DNA of 64,000 bases from Mya arenaria. Lineage: Eukaryota; Mollusca; Bivalvia; Myida; Myidae. The position numbers and the translations under genes are program-made. The stretch covers positions 6,164,213 to 6,228,212 of the forward strand of contig NC_069124.1 of the NCBI RefSeq assembly GCF_026914265.1, in the 5' to 3' direction. Within the stretch, counting starts at the first letter, position 1. Every line of letters begins with the position of its first letter. Of this stretch, positions 36,501 to 48,300 are shown one piece after another. The notes under the pieces are model-generated. The model did no database searches. It was not told the origin of the DNA and worked only from the letters and a program-made list of their open reading frames with translations.

Positions 36501-38109
36501 CGCAGGTTATATCGATCGGACCAATGTGCCCCAGCTGGAAATCGATCCCAAAACTAATCACCAAGGTCACAGGTTATATCGATCAGACCAGCTGGATAAT
36601 CGATCTAGAGCTAATCACCAAGGTCACAGGTTATATCGATCGAACCAATGTGCCTCAGCTCATATACGATCCCGAAACTAATCACCAAGGTCACAGGTTA
36701 TATCGATCGGACCAATGTGCCTCAGCTCATAATCGATCCCGAAACTAATCAACAAGGTCACAGGTTATATCGATCGGACCAATGTGCCTCAGCTCATAAT
36801 CGACCCCGAAACTAATCAACAAGGTCACAGGTTATATCGATCGGACCAATGTGCCTCAGCTCATAATCGACCCCGAAACTAATAACCAGGGTCACAGGTT
36901 ATATCGATCGGACCAATGTGCCTCAGCTCATAATCGATCCCGAAACTAATCACCAAGGTCACAGGTTATATCGATCGGACCAATGTGCCTCAGCTCATAA
37001 TCGACCCCGAAACTAATAACCAGGGTCACAGGTTATATCGATCGGACCAATGTGCCTCAGCTCATAATCGACCCCGAAACTAATCAACAAGGTCACAGGT
37101 TATATCGATCGGACCAATGTGCCTCAGCTCATAATCGATCCCGAAACTAATCACCAAGGTCACAGGTTATATCGATCGGACCAATGTGCCTCAGCTCATA
37201 ATCGATCCCGAAACTAATCAACAAGGTCACAGGTTATATCGATCGGACCAATGTGCCTCAGCTCATAATCGACCCCGAAACTTATAACCAGGGTCACAGG
37301 TTATATCGATCGAACCAATGTGCCTCAGCTCATAATCGACCCCGAAACTAATAACCAAGGTCACAGGTTATATCGATCGGACCAATGTGCCCCAGCTGGA
37401 AATCGATCCCGAAGCTAATCACCAAGGTCACAGGTAATATCGATCGGACCAATGTGCCCCAGCTCAAAATCGACCCCGAAACTAATAACCAAGGAAACAG
37501 GTTATATCGATCGGACCAAGGTGTCTCAGCTCGAAATCAATCCACTTGTCAAAGTCGTAGGTTATATCGAGCGAATCGATTACCTCCACCTCGAAATCGA
37601 TATCGAGACAAAGGTTGTAGGTTATATCGAGCGAACCAATGTGCCTCAACTCGAAATCGAACTCGAGTCTAAACACAATTAAGAATTTAATAATACAAGA
37701 TGTAATATTTATTACCCCAGTTTACATCATTAATATAATTATACTGGAAAAGGTTGTTCATTAGTTGTTTACCATCTTCCAGTCTAATCCTATATTTTGA
37801 TACAGTATATATTGTCTTCATGCATACTTTGTATTTTTTCAATAATAAAATATATTTATAAAGCAATGTATACTTGTTATCAGAATAAGTATATCGACAC
37901 AATAGTAATTATTCTGTCAGCAGGACATGCCCCTTGCTGAGTTTAACCTGAATATACCTACCTTTCGAGGACACCAGCTGACCACCCGTCCATGTCTTGG
38001 CGGACACTTTGATGGGATCGCTCTTAAACTCGTGCTTGAAGGAGAAAGCCCAGCCAGAATATGTCGTACCAAAATCAATTGCCGCAACGACCACCGCGTC
38101 ACGAGACAT
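30584..38109 (-). CDS. HSPA12-like Hsp70-family ATPase, copy A
   Basis: Eight exons on the minus strand: 38109-37962, 36125-35974, 35785-35699, 35314-35177, 34414-34258, 32120-31986, 31806-31585 and 31284-30584. Lengths sum to 1740 nt in phase, giving 579 aa. The Hsp70 nucleotide-binding motifs are present: phosphate-1 AIDFGTTYSGWAF (residues 10-22), ALEPEAASLYCR, phosphate-2 VLDCGGGTVDI (about 223-233) and the adenosine motif VMVGGFSESPML (388-399). The family's usual length is about 570-680 aa; it has a divergent ATPase region and lacks the standard substrate-binding domain. HSPA12 proteins are linked to stress and immune regulation and are greatly expanded in bivalves. All introns are GT-AG except after exon 5, whose donor is GCAAGT. 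Copy B lies divergently 1.1 kb away. Confidence 0.92.
33926..34233. mobile_element. PIF/Harbinger-type MITE, copy 2
   Basis: A 308-bp copy with ends TGCACAAGTCAATTGTAAC and AATTGACTGGTGCA, flanked by TAA and TGA. It is inserted only 25 bp into the intron that follows exon 5 of the minus-strand HSPA12-like gene, directly next to its GC donor. Confidence 0.8.
36505..37680. repeat. 67-bp minisatellite in intron 1 of HSPA12-like copy A
   Basis: About 17-18 units begin GGTTATATCGATCGGACCAA, spaced 67 bp (36505, 36572, 36629, 36696, 36763, ...), with one shortened unit (57 bp). Units at both ends are more diverged than central ones. The unit contains the palindrome ATCGAT twice. Short open frames over it are artefacts. 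Confidence 0.95.
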
Positions 38110-39255
38110 TATAACACTGAAATATTGGTCGTGGTTACAATACAAATGGATGGGTACGTTGTTGCTGTGTGCAAAATGATGTCTGGTGGTTATTAGTGTT
38201 GCGGTGAGGCTAGATTGGATAGCATTTATACATATATACGCGTATGCTAAAATCTTAGCAAACTAACTTACTTAAATTACATGTTTTGCATTGTAAAATT
38301 TAACTGCCACAGCCTAGATTATCTTTATTATAGATAATGTTCCATGTCACTTCTTGTCTTGATTTCTGTGATAGTTTAAATAAATTTATTTAACTTAATA
38401 TAACTTTTTCTGTAATTTTGATGAACAAAATGACATATTTAATGATGAAAACGACTAGAACGTACCTGAATAAAACCAAAAGTAGCGATGATAGAAGCAG
38501 GAACGGTAACCCGTATGGTGTGATAAACTTCCTTGTTTGGAAGTGATCTATATTCAGTAATATTACACACAAGGTGACAACCTTGTTTTGTTTTGTATTC
38601 TTGTTGTGCATGTGACTTATCGAATCAAAAGGTAATATTTACATTATGTTATTTCTTGAACTGCTATTAACATTTTTAAATTAAAGTTTAAAGCATAAAA
38701 TTAGAAATACCGTAATTTAGCAATTTGATATACATCTTACTTTATGTTTATAATCGATCATATCCCATCAATATTAGCGCTGACTGTAATCTATAAGAAA
38801 TTAATATATTATGTAAACATAAAAACTGCTAAATCTCACGTAAAACATTTTTATGGTGTATACATGTATTTTTTAGGGGATTCATGTATTATTATATAAC
38901 CTCTGTGTCCGCTATATGAAGTATTATTATTTTTTAGACTACATCTTTTCCATTACAGAATACACCCAGTCTCACATAGTCACAAATGTTATGGTAGGAT
39001 ATTTGAAATTTAAGAAAATTGTAAAATTATGTACCGTAAACATGTACAAGATTTTAAATATTTGTAATAAAAACTCATATAATGCCATCGTACCTTATGA
39101 TGTATAATCTTTAAACAAATATTTTAATTATGTTACCGTGGTATTACATATCATGATCGACAGGACGTGCAATAAACATGATAAAGTTTTACATATGAAT
39201 ACTATTAGTGCTAGAAAGACATACCAACATAAAAAAATACACACTGCACAAACAG
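38110..39255. promoter_or_regulatory. Shared upstream region of the divergent HSPA12-like pair
   Basis: A+T-rich interval between the minus-strand start codon and the first recognised plus-strand exon. It must hold the promoter of copy A, and possibly the promoter and a short first exon of copy B. No heat-shock-element array (repeated nGAAn) or clear TATA box was found by eye. Confidence 0.4.
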
Positions 39256-41905
39256 GAAGTCGGCGGCGCTAAGGGCTCGGATGCTATCGTGGTAGCGGCC
39301 ATTGATTTTGGTACAACCTATTCGGGATGGGCGTTCTCATTCAAGCACGAGTTTGAACAAGATCCCACGAAAGTATCCTCCAAAAACTGGGCCGGAAGTC
39401 AGCTAGTCTCACAAAAGGGGCCGACATGCGTGCTCATCAAACCGGACGGGCGGACACTCCACTCATTCGCTTACGACGCCGAGAGCAAGTATGCTGAGCT
39501 TTCGGGCGAGGAAAAACACACGGATTGGTACTACTTCCGGCGCTTCAAGATGATGCTGTTTGATAAAATAGTACGTTTGTTAAGTTTATAATAGCATATT
39601 TAAACTTAGTTTATCAAATTGATATCGATAAAAGGAGATACTTGACATCTCTTCATAGTGCATTTGAAACGTAGAAAGCAACATTCCCGATGTATTTGGT
39701 TACATGTCATGTAAGGTGTGTACTCAGAAATGGTTCGACTAATCTTATTCAGGAACTGTTGGACTTTGGTGACTTTCGTACTTGTTTCTCTTTGTAAACG
39801 TTATATTTAAATACCAACATTTGACATAGTAAGTTGCTGGTGGATTATGTTTTACATGAAAGCCACATCTTTCAAAAATCAACTACGCTTTATATACTGG
39901 TTATGCACCAGTCAATTGTAACCAAGGCCCCCCAGGTCCGGGGGTATACCGGGGATAGCCGGGGAAATGGGCCGTGTTTTTACTTTCCAGGTGGCCCCGC
40001 AGTGCCGGGTGACCGCGGTGGTTTTGTCTTCGCGCCAAATTTAGCGGAGATTGGGCCTTATATAGAGTCTCTGGGGTATGGGGGCATTTGGCGGGGGTTT
40101 TACCATCAGTTCGTCTCCGCAGGGCGGGGATTTTACCCGGGGTTGGCTGGACCGAAAGTCAAAGTCCCCGCTATTCCTCGGACCTGGGGGGGGGGCGTGG
40201 TTACAATTGACTGGTGCATTATATATGTGTTTCATCGCCTAAAACAAGGCAATCATAGCCAAGTCTTTCGTTTATTTTGCTTGACGTATAGCCTACTTGA
40301 CTGGTTCGATTTATAGTCCAAGGTGAATCGAAAAGTCACTGGCACATGTACTGGGCCGTGACTTAATATTTTATTGTTAAAGTGACAGTCGAATTTAAAA
40401 GCAATACATACACCTGTATAGCAAACATACATTTGAGAGATAAATCTTTAACTACTTACTAAATAATGCATTTATGAGCATGTTATTTACTGATAATATT
40501 GTAACCGTGTTAATAGCTGAAAACGCATATTAAAAGACTGGTGGGTCCTTAAAGATTTACAGTGATCAACTATCGTCTCATAAGGTAGAAATACCGTGTC
40601 TTCTGCACCCTCCTTTCAAATTAAACACGGTATCCTACATAAGAACCATTGTTTTCGATAATTATTTACCCTTTTCGTTAAATTAATAAAATTGTTATAA
40701 TTGTGGTACATCTTATTTGGGAGTTAGAGTGCTACTTTAACTAATATAAACACCGCATGGTCGCATCATCAGCTAATGCGATATACGCTTCCATGTTTAA
40801 ATATAAATCGGATATTTTACATGTTATACAATCCACAAAAAATATACATGCGGTCGCCGTTGCTCCCTTTGAAAATGAATGTTTAATTTGTAATACATGC
40901 AGATTAACATATACCAATGTTAAATGCTATTTTCAGGGCATGCATAGGGACATAAAAATATCGGATGCCACAGACAAAAAACTGCCAGCGAAAACCGTCT
41001 TCAGCCTCAGCATAAAATACCTCAAGGTATGGAACAACAAACAGTCGCAACGTTTCAATTTGCCCAGCATGTGAAATATACCCCGGGGATATTGTTTTGG
41101 ATGCGTTTGTTAATTAAAATCACTAACATTCAGAAAAGAGCGATTAAGCTAATAATGAAGTCGGGAACTAGCCACTGTGGAAACATGTTCAAACAGTCTG
41201 GGTTGCTATCTTTTGAAGACAGGTGCTATTATCATCTCTCATTACTTGTTTTCAAAAGCATGAATTGTTTGACTCCTTCGTACTTCACAGAATTGTTAAC
41301 ATTTGCCAAAAATGAGCACTATAACTTGCGTTCTTCAGAAAACAAGGATCTTTTTGTTGTAAAACCTAGAACAAACTATATCAAAAATACATATGCCTAT
41401 AAAGCAATGAAAATTTGGAATAATCTTCCTACATACATAAAATGTCAAGATAAGCTACCAGCCTTTAAACATGCATTAAAAGGCTACTTATTGGCAAAAT
41501 AATTTTATCACATGAACAAAAAATCTTGACACTTTATTTAAATCACATTATAATAAATAGTTCATTGTTTACATGAATTGTGTTAATGTACGTATATGAC
41601 ATTCTTGCAACAACTTGTAATGGATACTACCAAATATGTAAATATATTGATTGAATGTGGTTTTACTGAATATATCTACATTATTTACAGTATGAAATTA
41701 TTGTAATTTATAATCATCATATTAAACTGAGTTGTGTTTGTCGAAGAAATGTATGATAGTGATAGTGTGATTGTATGTTTTGTATGTTGCTTAATATGTA
41801 TAGTACATGTGTTTTTGTAATACTTTTTGTGTGAAGGCCATGCTGGAAATAAGTAGTATGTCTGTAATGATTGTACACTTAGTATGTTACCTTCGTTAAA
41901 TAAAG

Positions 41906-41958
<53 letters not shown>

Positions 41959-44900
41959 ATTATTATTATTATTTAGAAACATGCATATTTGAAATAAAAT
42001 GCCAAAAGTTTATGTTGAAAAATAAATTAATATTTACAGCCTCGGAAGAGGATCATAATGGAGGTGTATACATATTTCATCTATAAGTACACACATTGTT
42101 ATGAACGAACAAAAATGGAAACAAATGAATACACACATGGCGACTATTTGTTTGAATTATTCTGGCAAACAGATATCGTGCGCCGGCAGAGCATCATTCA
42201 AGTCGATATATAATTTACCACATTTGATATATCTTTCTAAATGCACGACCCATTTCTTCATAGGACGACCTGTTGCGGATGTCAGACCAGCAGATAGCGG
42301 GCGGCTCCTTGCGTCCTGAAGAGATCCACTGGGTGCTCACAGTGCCCGCCATCTGGAACGACGCCGCAAAGCAGTTCATGAGAGAGGCCGCGGAAGAGGT
42401 ACTAGGAGATTGTTTGGTTCCTGTTCATGGGCCGATTTGATTGTTTAAATCATATGTACATTCAATATTAAGTTTTGCTTTCTTAAAAAAACGTCAGATC
42501 GGAGACTATTTAAACCTTCTTTGTTACCGCAATATTTAAATAGAATTTCCTTCATACTCGAAACACGAATTCGTGTTTAAACCTTAGCGCTTTCTAAAAA
42601 GAAAATAATGAAGAAGAAATATGAGCCATCGCGGTTATAATTTATAGTTGAATATGTATTGCTATTGCTTTTACAGTTTATCTCCCTTCAACATATGTCT
42701 GAAATCACGTGTATGTGCCTTACAGGCTGGCATACCTGGGAACCGATTATCCATCGCACTAGAACCGGAAGCAGCTTCGCTCTACTGTCGTCATCTTCCG
42801 GTTGAAAAACATGTCGGGGACCAGGCATGTGTTATGTCAAAGTTTAAACCGGGAGCCAGATACCTCGTGTTGGACGCGGGAGGTACATAGTTTTCTATAA
42901 TGTATTATAAAAATAATAACATGCTTATTTTAAATTTGAAATGTATTTCGTGACGTAGGTCGGCCATCTGTAGGAGCTACACAATGCCAGCTGAGGGGGG
43001 CACAAGCAACAAGCAGTCATCTCAATGAGTTTCAAAAGGTCAATCAAAGTACACGAGGTGAGCGCACAATGTTAAGGAGCTTATGTGAAACATCCCCCGT
43101 TTGACCCCCGAGTACTGTTTAGGAGCGAGACTTGAATACCTTTTAGCCGTGAAAGGCCCGAGCTGCACCAGGGTCGACGGCATGTTTTTTCAGTTACTGC
43201 CCTGAAATCATTTAATTAAGAGGTACGGTGTACACGACGTGACGTGGAGAGGCTGTCTATGGGAGATGCTTAGTGAAACCGGATGAGCCCTTGGGTGGCA
43301 CCAAGGTCGACGGAGTGTCCTTAACGTTCCTATTTATATTTGATCAGGCGGTACGGTGGATATCACAGTACACGAGGTGACGGAGGGCGGCTATCTGAAA
43401 GAGCTGCACAAGGCCAGCGGTGGCGCATGGGGAGGCACCAAGGTCGATGACAACTTCAAGCAGTTCCTAGTTAATATTGTTGGTAAGAAAGCCAAGGCTA
43501 TATTGGTCATTCGAGTTGCCGTTGATCAACAATTGCACAGCCAAGTTGTATTTGACATTCAGCGCGTCGTTCAGGTTGATTCAGAAGTTAAACATCAGCG
43601 CTAGCAGTGTACATTTGATTTCCGCAACATCAGAACTAGTAAACAGAACTAGTTAATCCATTTTCTTGAAGAGGTGTACACTCGTCTCTGCATGTATATG
43701 GGTTGTAAGACCCTGGTGCACGTAATATGACAATCAATGACTTATTATTAAGCTCCACAGCTAACACACCTGATCTTATTATTTTTTGGGGCTGACAAGT
43801 TGACAAAAGTTGCATAATTAATAACACGAACTAATTTATTCTGCTTATGACCAGGAGCTCGTGTGATGGAACAATTCCCACGAGAGAACATGGAAGACTT
43901 CATCGAGATGTTTCGAGACTTTGAAATCAAGAAGAGAGACATTGGTCCGGCAAAGGAGGGCAAAGTCACCTTTAAACTTCCGGTTGCCTTTACGGAAATG
44001 GTTTTGGAGGAAACGGGGCTGTCATTCGGGGCCCATCTGAAGAAATCTCCATATGCGAATAAGGTTTTGCATAAAGGTACACTTATATATTTATATATCA
44101 TATTGTCTATTTGTACGTCTCTTTTTGAAATAAAGTGGCATGCAGGCTTGTAAATGTCGTAAGGTCGATTGAATGGTCGATGGTTGGTTGTCTCGCAAAA
44201 ATAACTCGAGAATAGTTTGACATAGGACCAAGAAACTTCAGCGGTTTGTTGGTTTGTTGCCTTTGATCAACAGATGTCTTGCATTGGGCGCTTTTTCATA
44301 GGCTGGTGTCGTGTCGAATCAAGTCGTGTAAATGGAGGCAATTGGCCCCAACCCTGGTTAAAGGAAATGGCATTGCCATATTCATTATCAGCGGCCGCTT
44401 TTCGGTTCTCCCGATCTGAGGTGATATGGGACTTCTGCCTTAGAACGTCTAAACGTTCAAACGTTGACCAACGAAAGAATATTGTTAGTTCTTCTGCTTT
44501 TCAAAGAAAAAACCATTTTTTGTCATGACTAAAAATAGCCCAATATATTTCAATTGCATAACATTTCATTTACACGTAATTGTCATATGACAATTGGTGC
44601 ATCTGTTGCAAATCCCATAACTCTGATATATATCTTCGATTATGTCACCTGATCGATGGAGAAAACAATAACTAGCATCCCAGAACTCTGCCAATATTCA
44701 TAGTAGAAAGGCTAATCTGCATGTCCTTTATTTGTATCTAAAATGTAAATGTTTTGGGGATGTTTTTTATTTAGTTATTGTCATTTGGAAAATATAAGAC
44801 CGGACCCAATTTTAAGGCTTTTGTACACGAATTGGTCCAAGCTATTGTGATCGTCTGTTGTACGTCGTCCGTTCAACTGTTGTCCGTCAACAATTGGTTT

Positions 44901-45366
44901 ATTTACACTCTAGAGGCCAACATATTAAAACGAGGCTATGTAGGACCTTATTATTTCCAGATCATATTATTCACAGGTCTGGGTAAAATAGGATCCTATT
45001 CTTCAAAGTTTCAAACTGTGAAATATATGATTGACCAAAATGGTGGTAAGCAAGAGATTCATATTCTTCACAGATTTTGTCGATGACATTGCTGTTTGAT
45101 AAATTTGATATTAAATATGTAATAATAATGAGAAGAAGAAGAAGAAGAAGAAGAAGAAGAAGAAGAAGAGCAACAACAGCATCATCAACAACAACAACAA
45201 TGATAATAAGTAGTGATGGTGGTTGTAGTATGAGGAGGTTCAGCAGTAGATGGTGGTGGTTCTGGTGGCGGCGGCAGAGTCGGTTATGGTAGCAGCAGCA
45301 GCTGCAAAATTTGCAGTCGTAAAAGTAGCCGAACACCTACAATAACCACTTCCACGCTATTGAAAC

Positions 45367-45398
<32 letters not shown>

Positions 45399-48300
45399 CA
45401 TTTACTTAAAAATACGCCTTATACAAAAACAATAAAACATATTCTTACAAGAACAATAACAACAACACCACCATGTACGTGAAGTTAGCGGCCTAGCGGC
45501 CTAGCGGCGTGAAGTTAGCGGACTAGCGGCCTAGCGGCGTGAAGTTAGCGGCCTAGCGGCCTAGCGGCCTAGCGGCGTGAAGTTAGCGGCCTGGCGGCCT
45601 AGCGGCCTAGCGGCGTGAAGTTGGCGGCCTAGTGGCCTAGCGGCCTGGCGGCCTAGCGGCCTAATTATTTTTTTCTATTTCCAAGCAATTGTTAATGCGT
45701 TTTTTTTTAAAACAATGTTAATAAAGGTTTTTTATTCATATAGTTACATAGCGGCCTTAAATTGTTATCTATTCAGAATATTTTTCTTTACCTTTTATTC
45801 TAAAACAATTTTAAATTAACTGTTTTATGCACAAATTATCACTCTGAAGCGTTTTTCACCTTTTTTTTTTAAAAAAGTCGATCAAGCACTTCAGCGACCT
45901 AGCGGCATAGCGGCGTGAAATAAGCGGCCTAGCGGCCTAGCAGCCTAAAATGGTTTCCTATTTCAAAGCATGTATACATGCATTTTCTTCTAAAACAATG
46001 ACATATTAACTGTTTTTATGCACAAATTAACACATTGAAGCGATTATCAACAGTTTTTTTCCAAAAACGTCGATAAAGCAGTCAGCTAATTCAAAGCATT
46101 AAACATGCCCGTTCTTCTAAAACAATGATGTATTTACTGTTTTTATGCACAAATTATCACTCTGAAGCGTTTTTCTTCTTTTTTTCCCAAAAAAGTCGAT
46201 CAAGCACTTCAGCGGCCTAGCGGCCTAGCGGCGTGAAGTTAGCGGCCTGGCGGCCTAGCGGCCTAGCGGCCTAAAATGGTTTCCTATTTCAAACCATGTA
46301 TACATGCATATTCTTCTAAAACAATGACATATTAACTGTTTGAATGCACAAATTAACACTTTGAAGCTATAAGCGATAATCAACATATTTTTTTCCAAAA
46401 AAGTCGATTAAGCAGTCAGCTATTTCAAAGCATTAAACATGCCCGATCTTCTAAAACAATGATATATTTACTGTTTATATGCACAAATTATCGCTCTGAA
46501 GCGTTTTTCAACTTTTTTCAAAAAAGTCGATCGAGCACTTCAGCGGCCTAGCGGCGTGAAGTTAGCGGCTTGGCGGCCTAGCGGCCTAGCGGCCTAAAAT
46601 GGTATCCTATTTCAAAGCATGTATACATGCATTTTCTTCTAAAGCAATGACATATTAACTGTTTGAATGAACAAATTAACACTTTGAAGCTATTAGCGAT
46701 TATCAACAGTTTTTTTTTAAAAGCGTCGATTAAGCAGTCAGCTATTTCAAAGCATTAAACATGCCTGATCTTCAAAAACAATGATATATTTACTGTTTTA
46801 TTCACAAATTATCACTCTAAAGCGTTTTTTATTATGCCCCCGAAGGTGGGCATATTAAAATCGCACCGTCCGTCCGTCCGTCCGTCCGTCCGGCTCTGTA
46901 ACTTTCCCTTGTATGGACAGATTTTAAAATAACTTGCCACATGTGTTCCACATACCAAGACGACGTGTGGCGTGAAAGACTCGTGTCCGTACCTCAAAGG
47001 TCAAGGTCACACTTAGTGTTTATTCACAATGGAATGCTGCATATAAGGACATAGAGTATAGGTTGTCGTGTCCGGGCGGTAACTTTCACTTGTTTGGACA
47101 TATTTTAAAATAACTTGCCACATGTGTTCCACATACCAAGACGACGTGTCGCGTGCAAGACCCGTGTCCCTACCTCAAAGGTCAAGGTCACACTTAGTGT
47201 TTATTCACAATGGAGTGCTGCATATAAGGACATAGAGTATAGGTTGTAGTGTCCGGGCTGTAACTTCTCCTTGTATGGACAGATTTTAAAATCACTTGCT
47301 ACATGTGTTCCACATACGAAGACGACGTGTCGTGTGCAAGACCCATGTCCCTACCTCTAAGGTGAAAGATACACTAAGTGTTTATTCACAAGTGAATTCT
47401 GAATATAAGGACATAACAGTGTAGGTTGTCAAGTATGGGTAGTATTTTTTATGTTCAGTGGCAATTTAAAATAACTTGCCATATGTATTTGACACGTAAA
47501 GGCAAGATCAACTTTTCATGTACTGACCTTGTTCGTAGGTCAATGTCACATTCGGGGGTATTCGTCACATACTGTGACAGCTCTTGTTTTTATTCAAAAA
47601 AGTCGATCGAGCACTTCAGCGGCCTAGCGGCGTGAAGTTAGCGGCCTGGCGGCCTAGCGGCCTAGCGGCCTAAAATGGTTTCCTATTTCAAAGCATGTAT
47701 ACATGCATTTTCTTCTAAAACAATGACATATTAACAGCTGTGTGAAGTTAGCTAAACATACGACATTGGACATTGGACATTCAAAAGTGAAAGTCGTGCT
47801 AGCACGACATTGGACATTGGACATTCAAAATCGAATGTTGTGCTGGCACGACATTGGACATTGGACATTCAAAAGTGAAAGTCGTGCTAGCACGACATTG
47901 GACATTCAAAATCGAATGTTGTGCTGGCACGACATTGGACATTGGACATTCAAATTCGAATGTCGTGCTAGCACGACATTGGACATTGGACATTCAAAAG
48001 TGAAAGTCGTGCTGGCACGACATTGGACATTGGACATTCAAAATCGAATGTTGTGCTGGCACGACATTGGACATTGGACATTCAAAATCGAATGTCGTGC
48101 TAGCACGACATTGGACATTGGACATTCAAAATCGAATGTTGTGCTGGCACGACATTGGACATTGGACATTCAAAATCGAATGTTGTGCTGGCACGACATT
48201 GGACATTCAAAAGTGAAAGTCGTGCTAGCACGACATTGGACATTGGACATTCAAAATCGAATGTTGTGCTGGCACGACATTGGACATTGGACATTCAAAA

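Noticed and set aside
36505..37680. CRISPR-like regular spacing
   Set aside because: The whole unit is repeated, with no unique spacers, and the DNA is eukaryotic; the same holds for the other arrays.
36442..37682. Repeated YIDRTNVPQL-type peptides
   Set aside because: The 67-bp unit is not a multiple of three, so the same peptide appears in all frames; it is an intronic minisatellite.
39208..39255. Extension of the HSPA12-like copy B frame upstream of 39256
   Set aside because: The frame has no ATG and an acceptor (CAAACAG) lies at its junction with the conserved sequence, so it is taken as intron.
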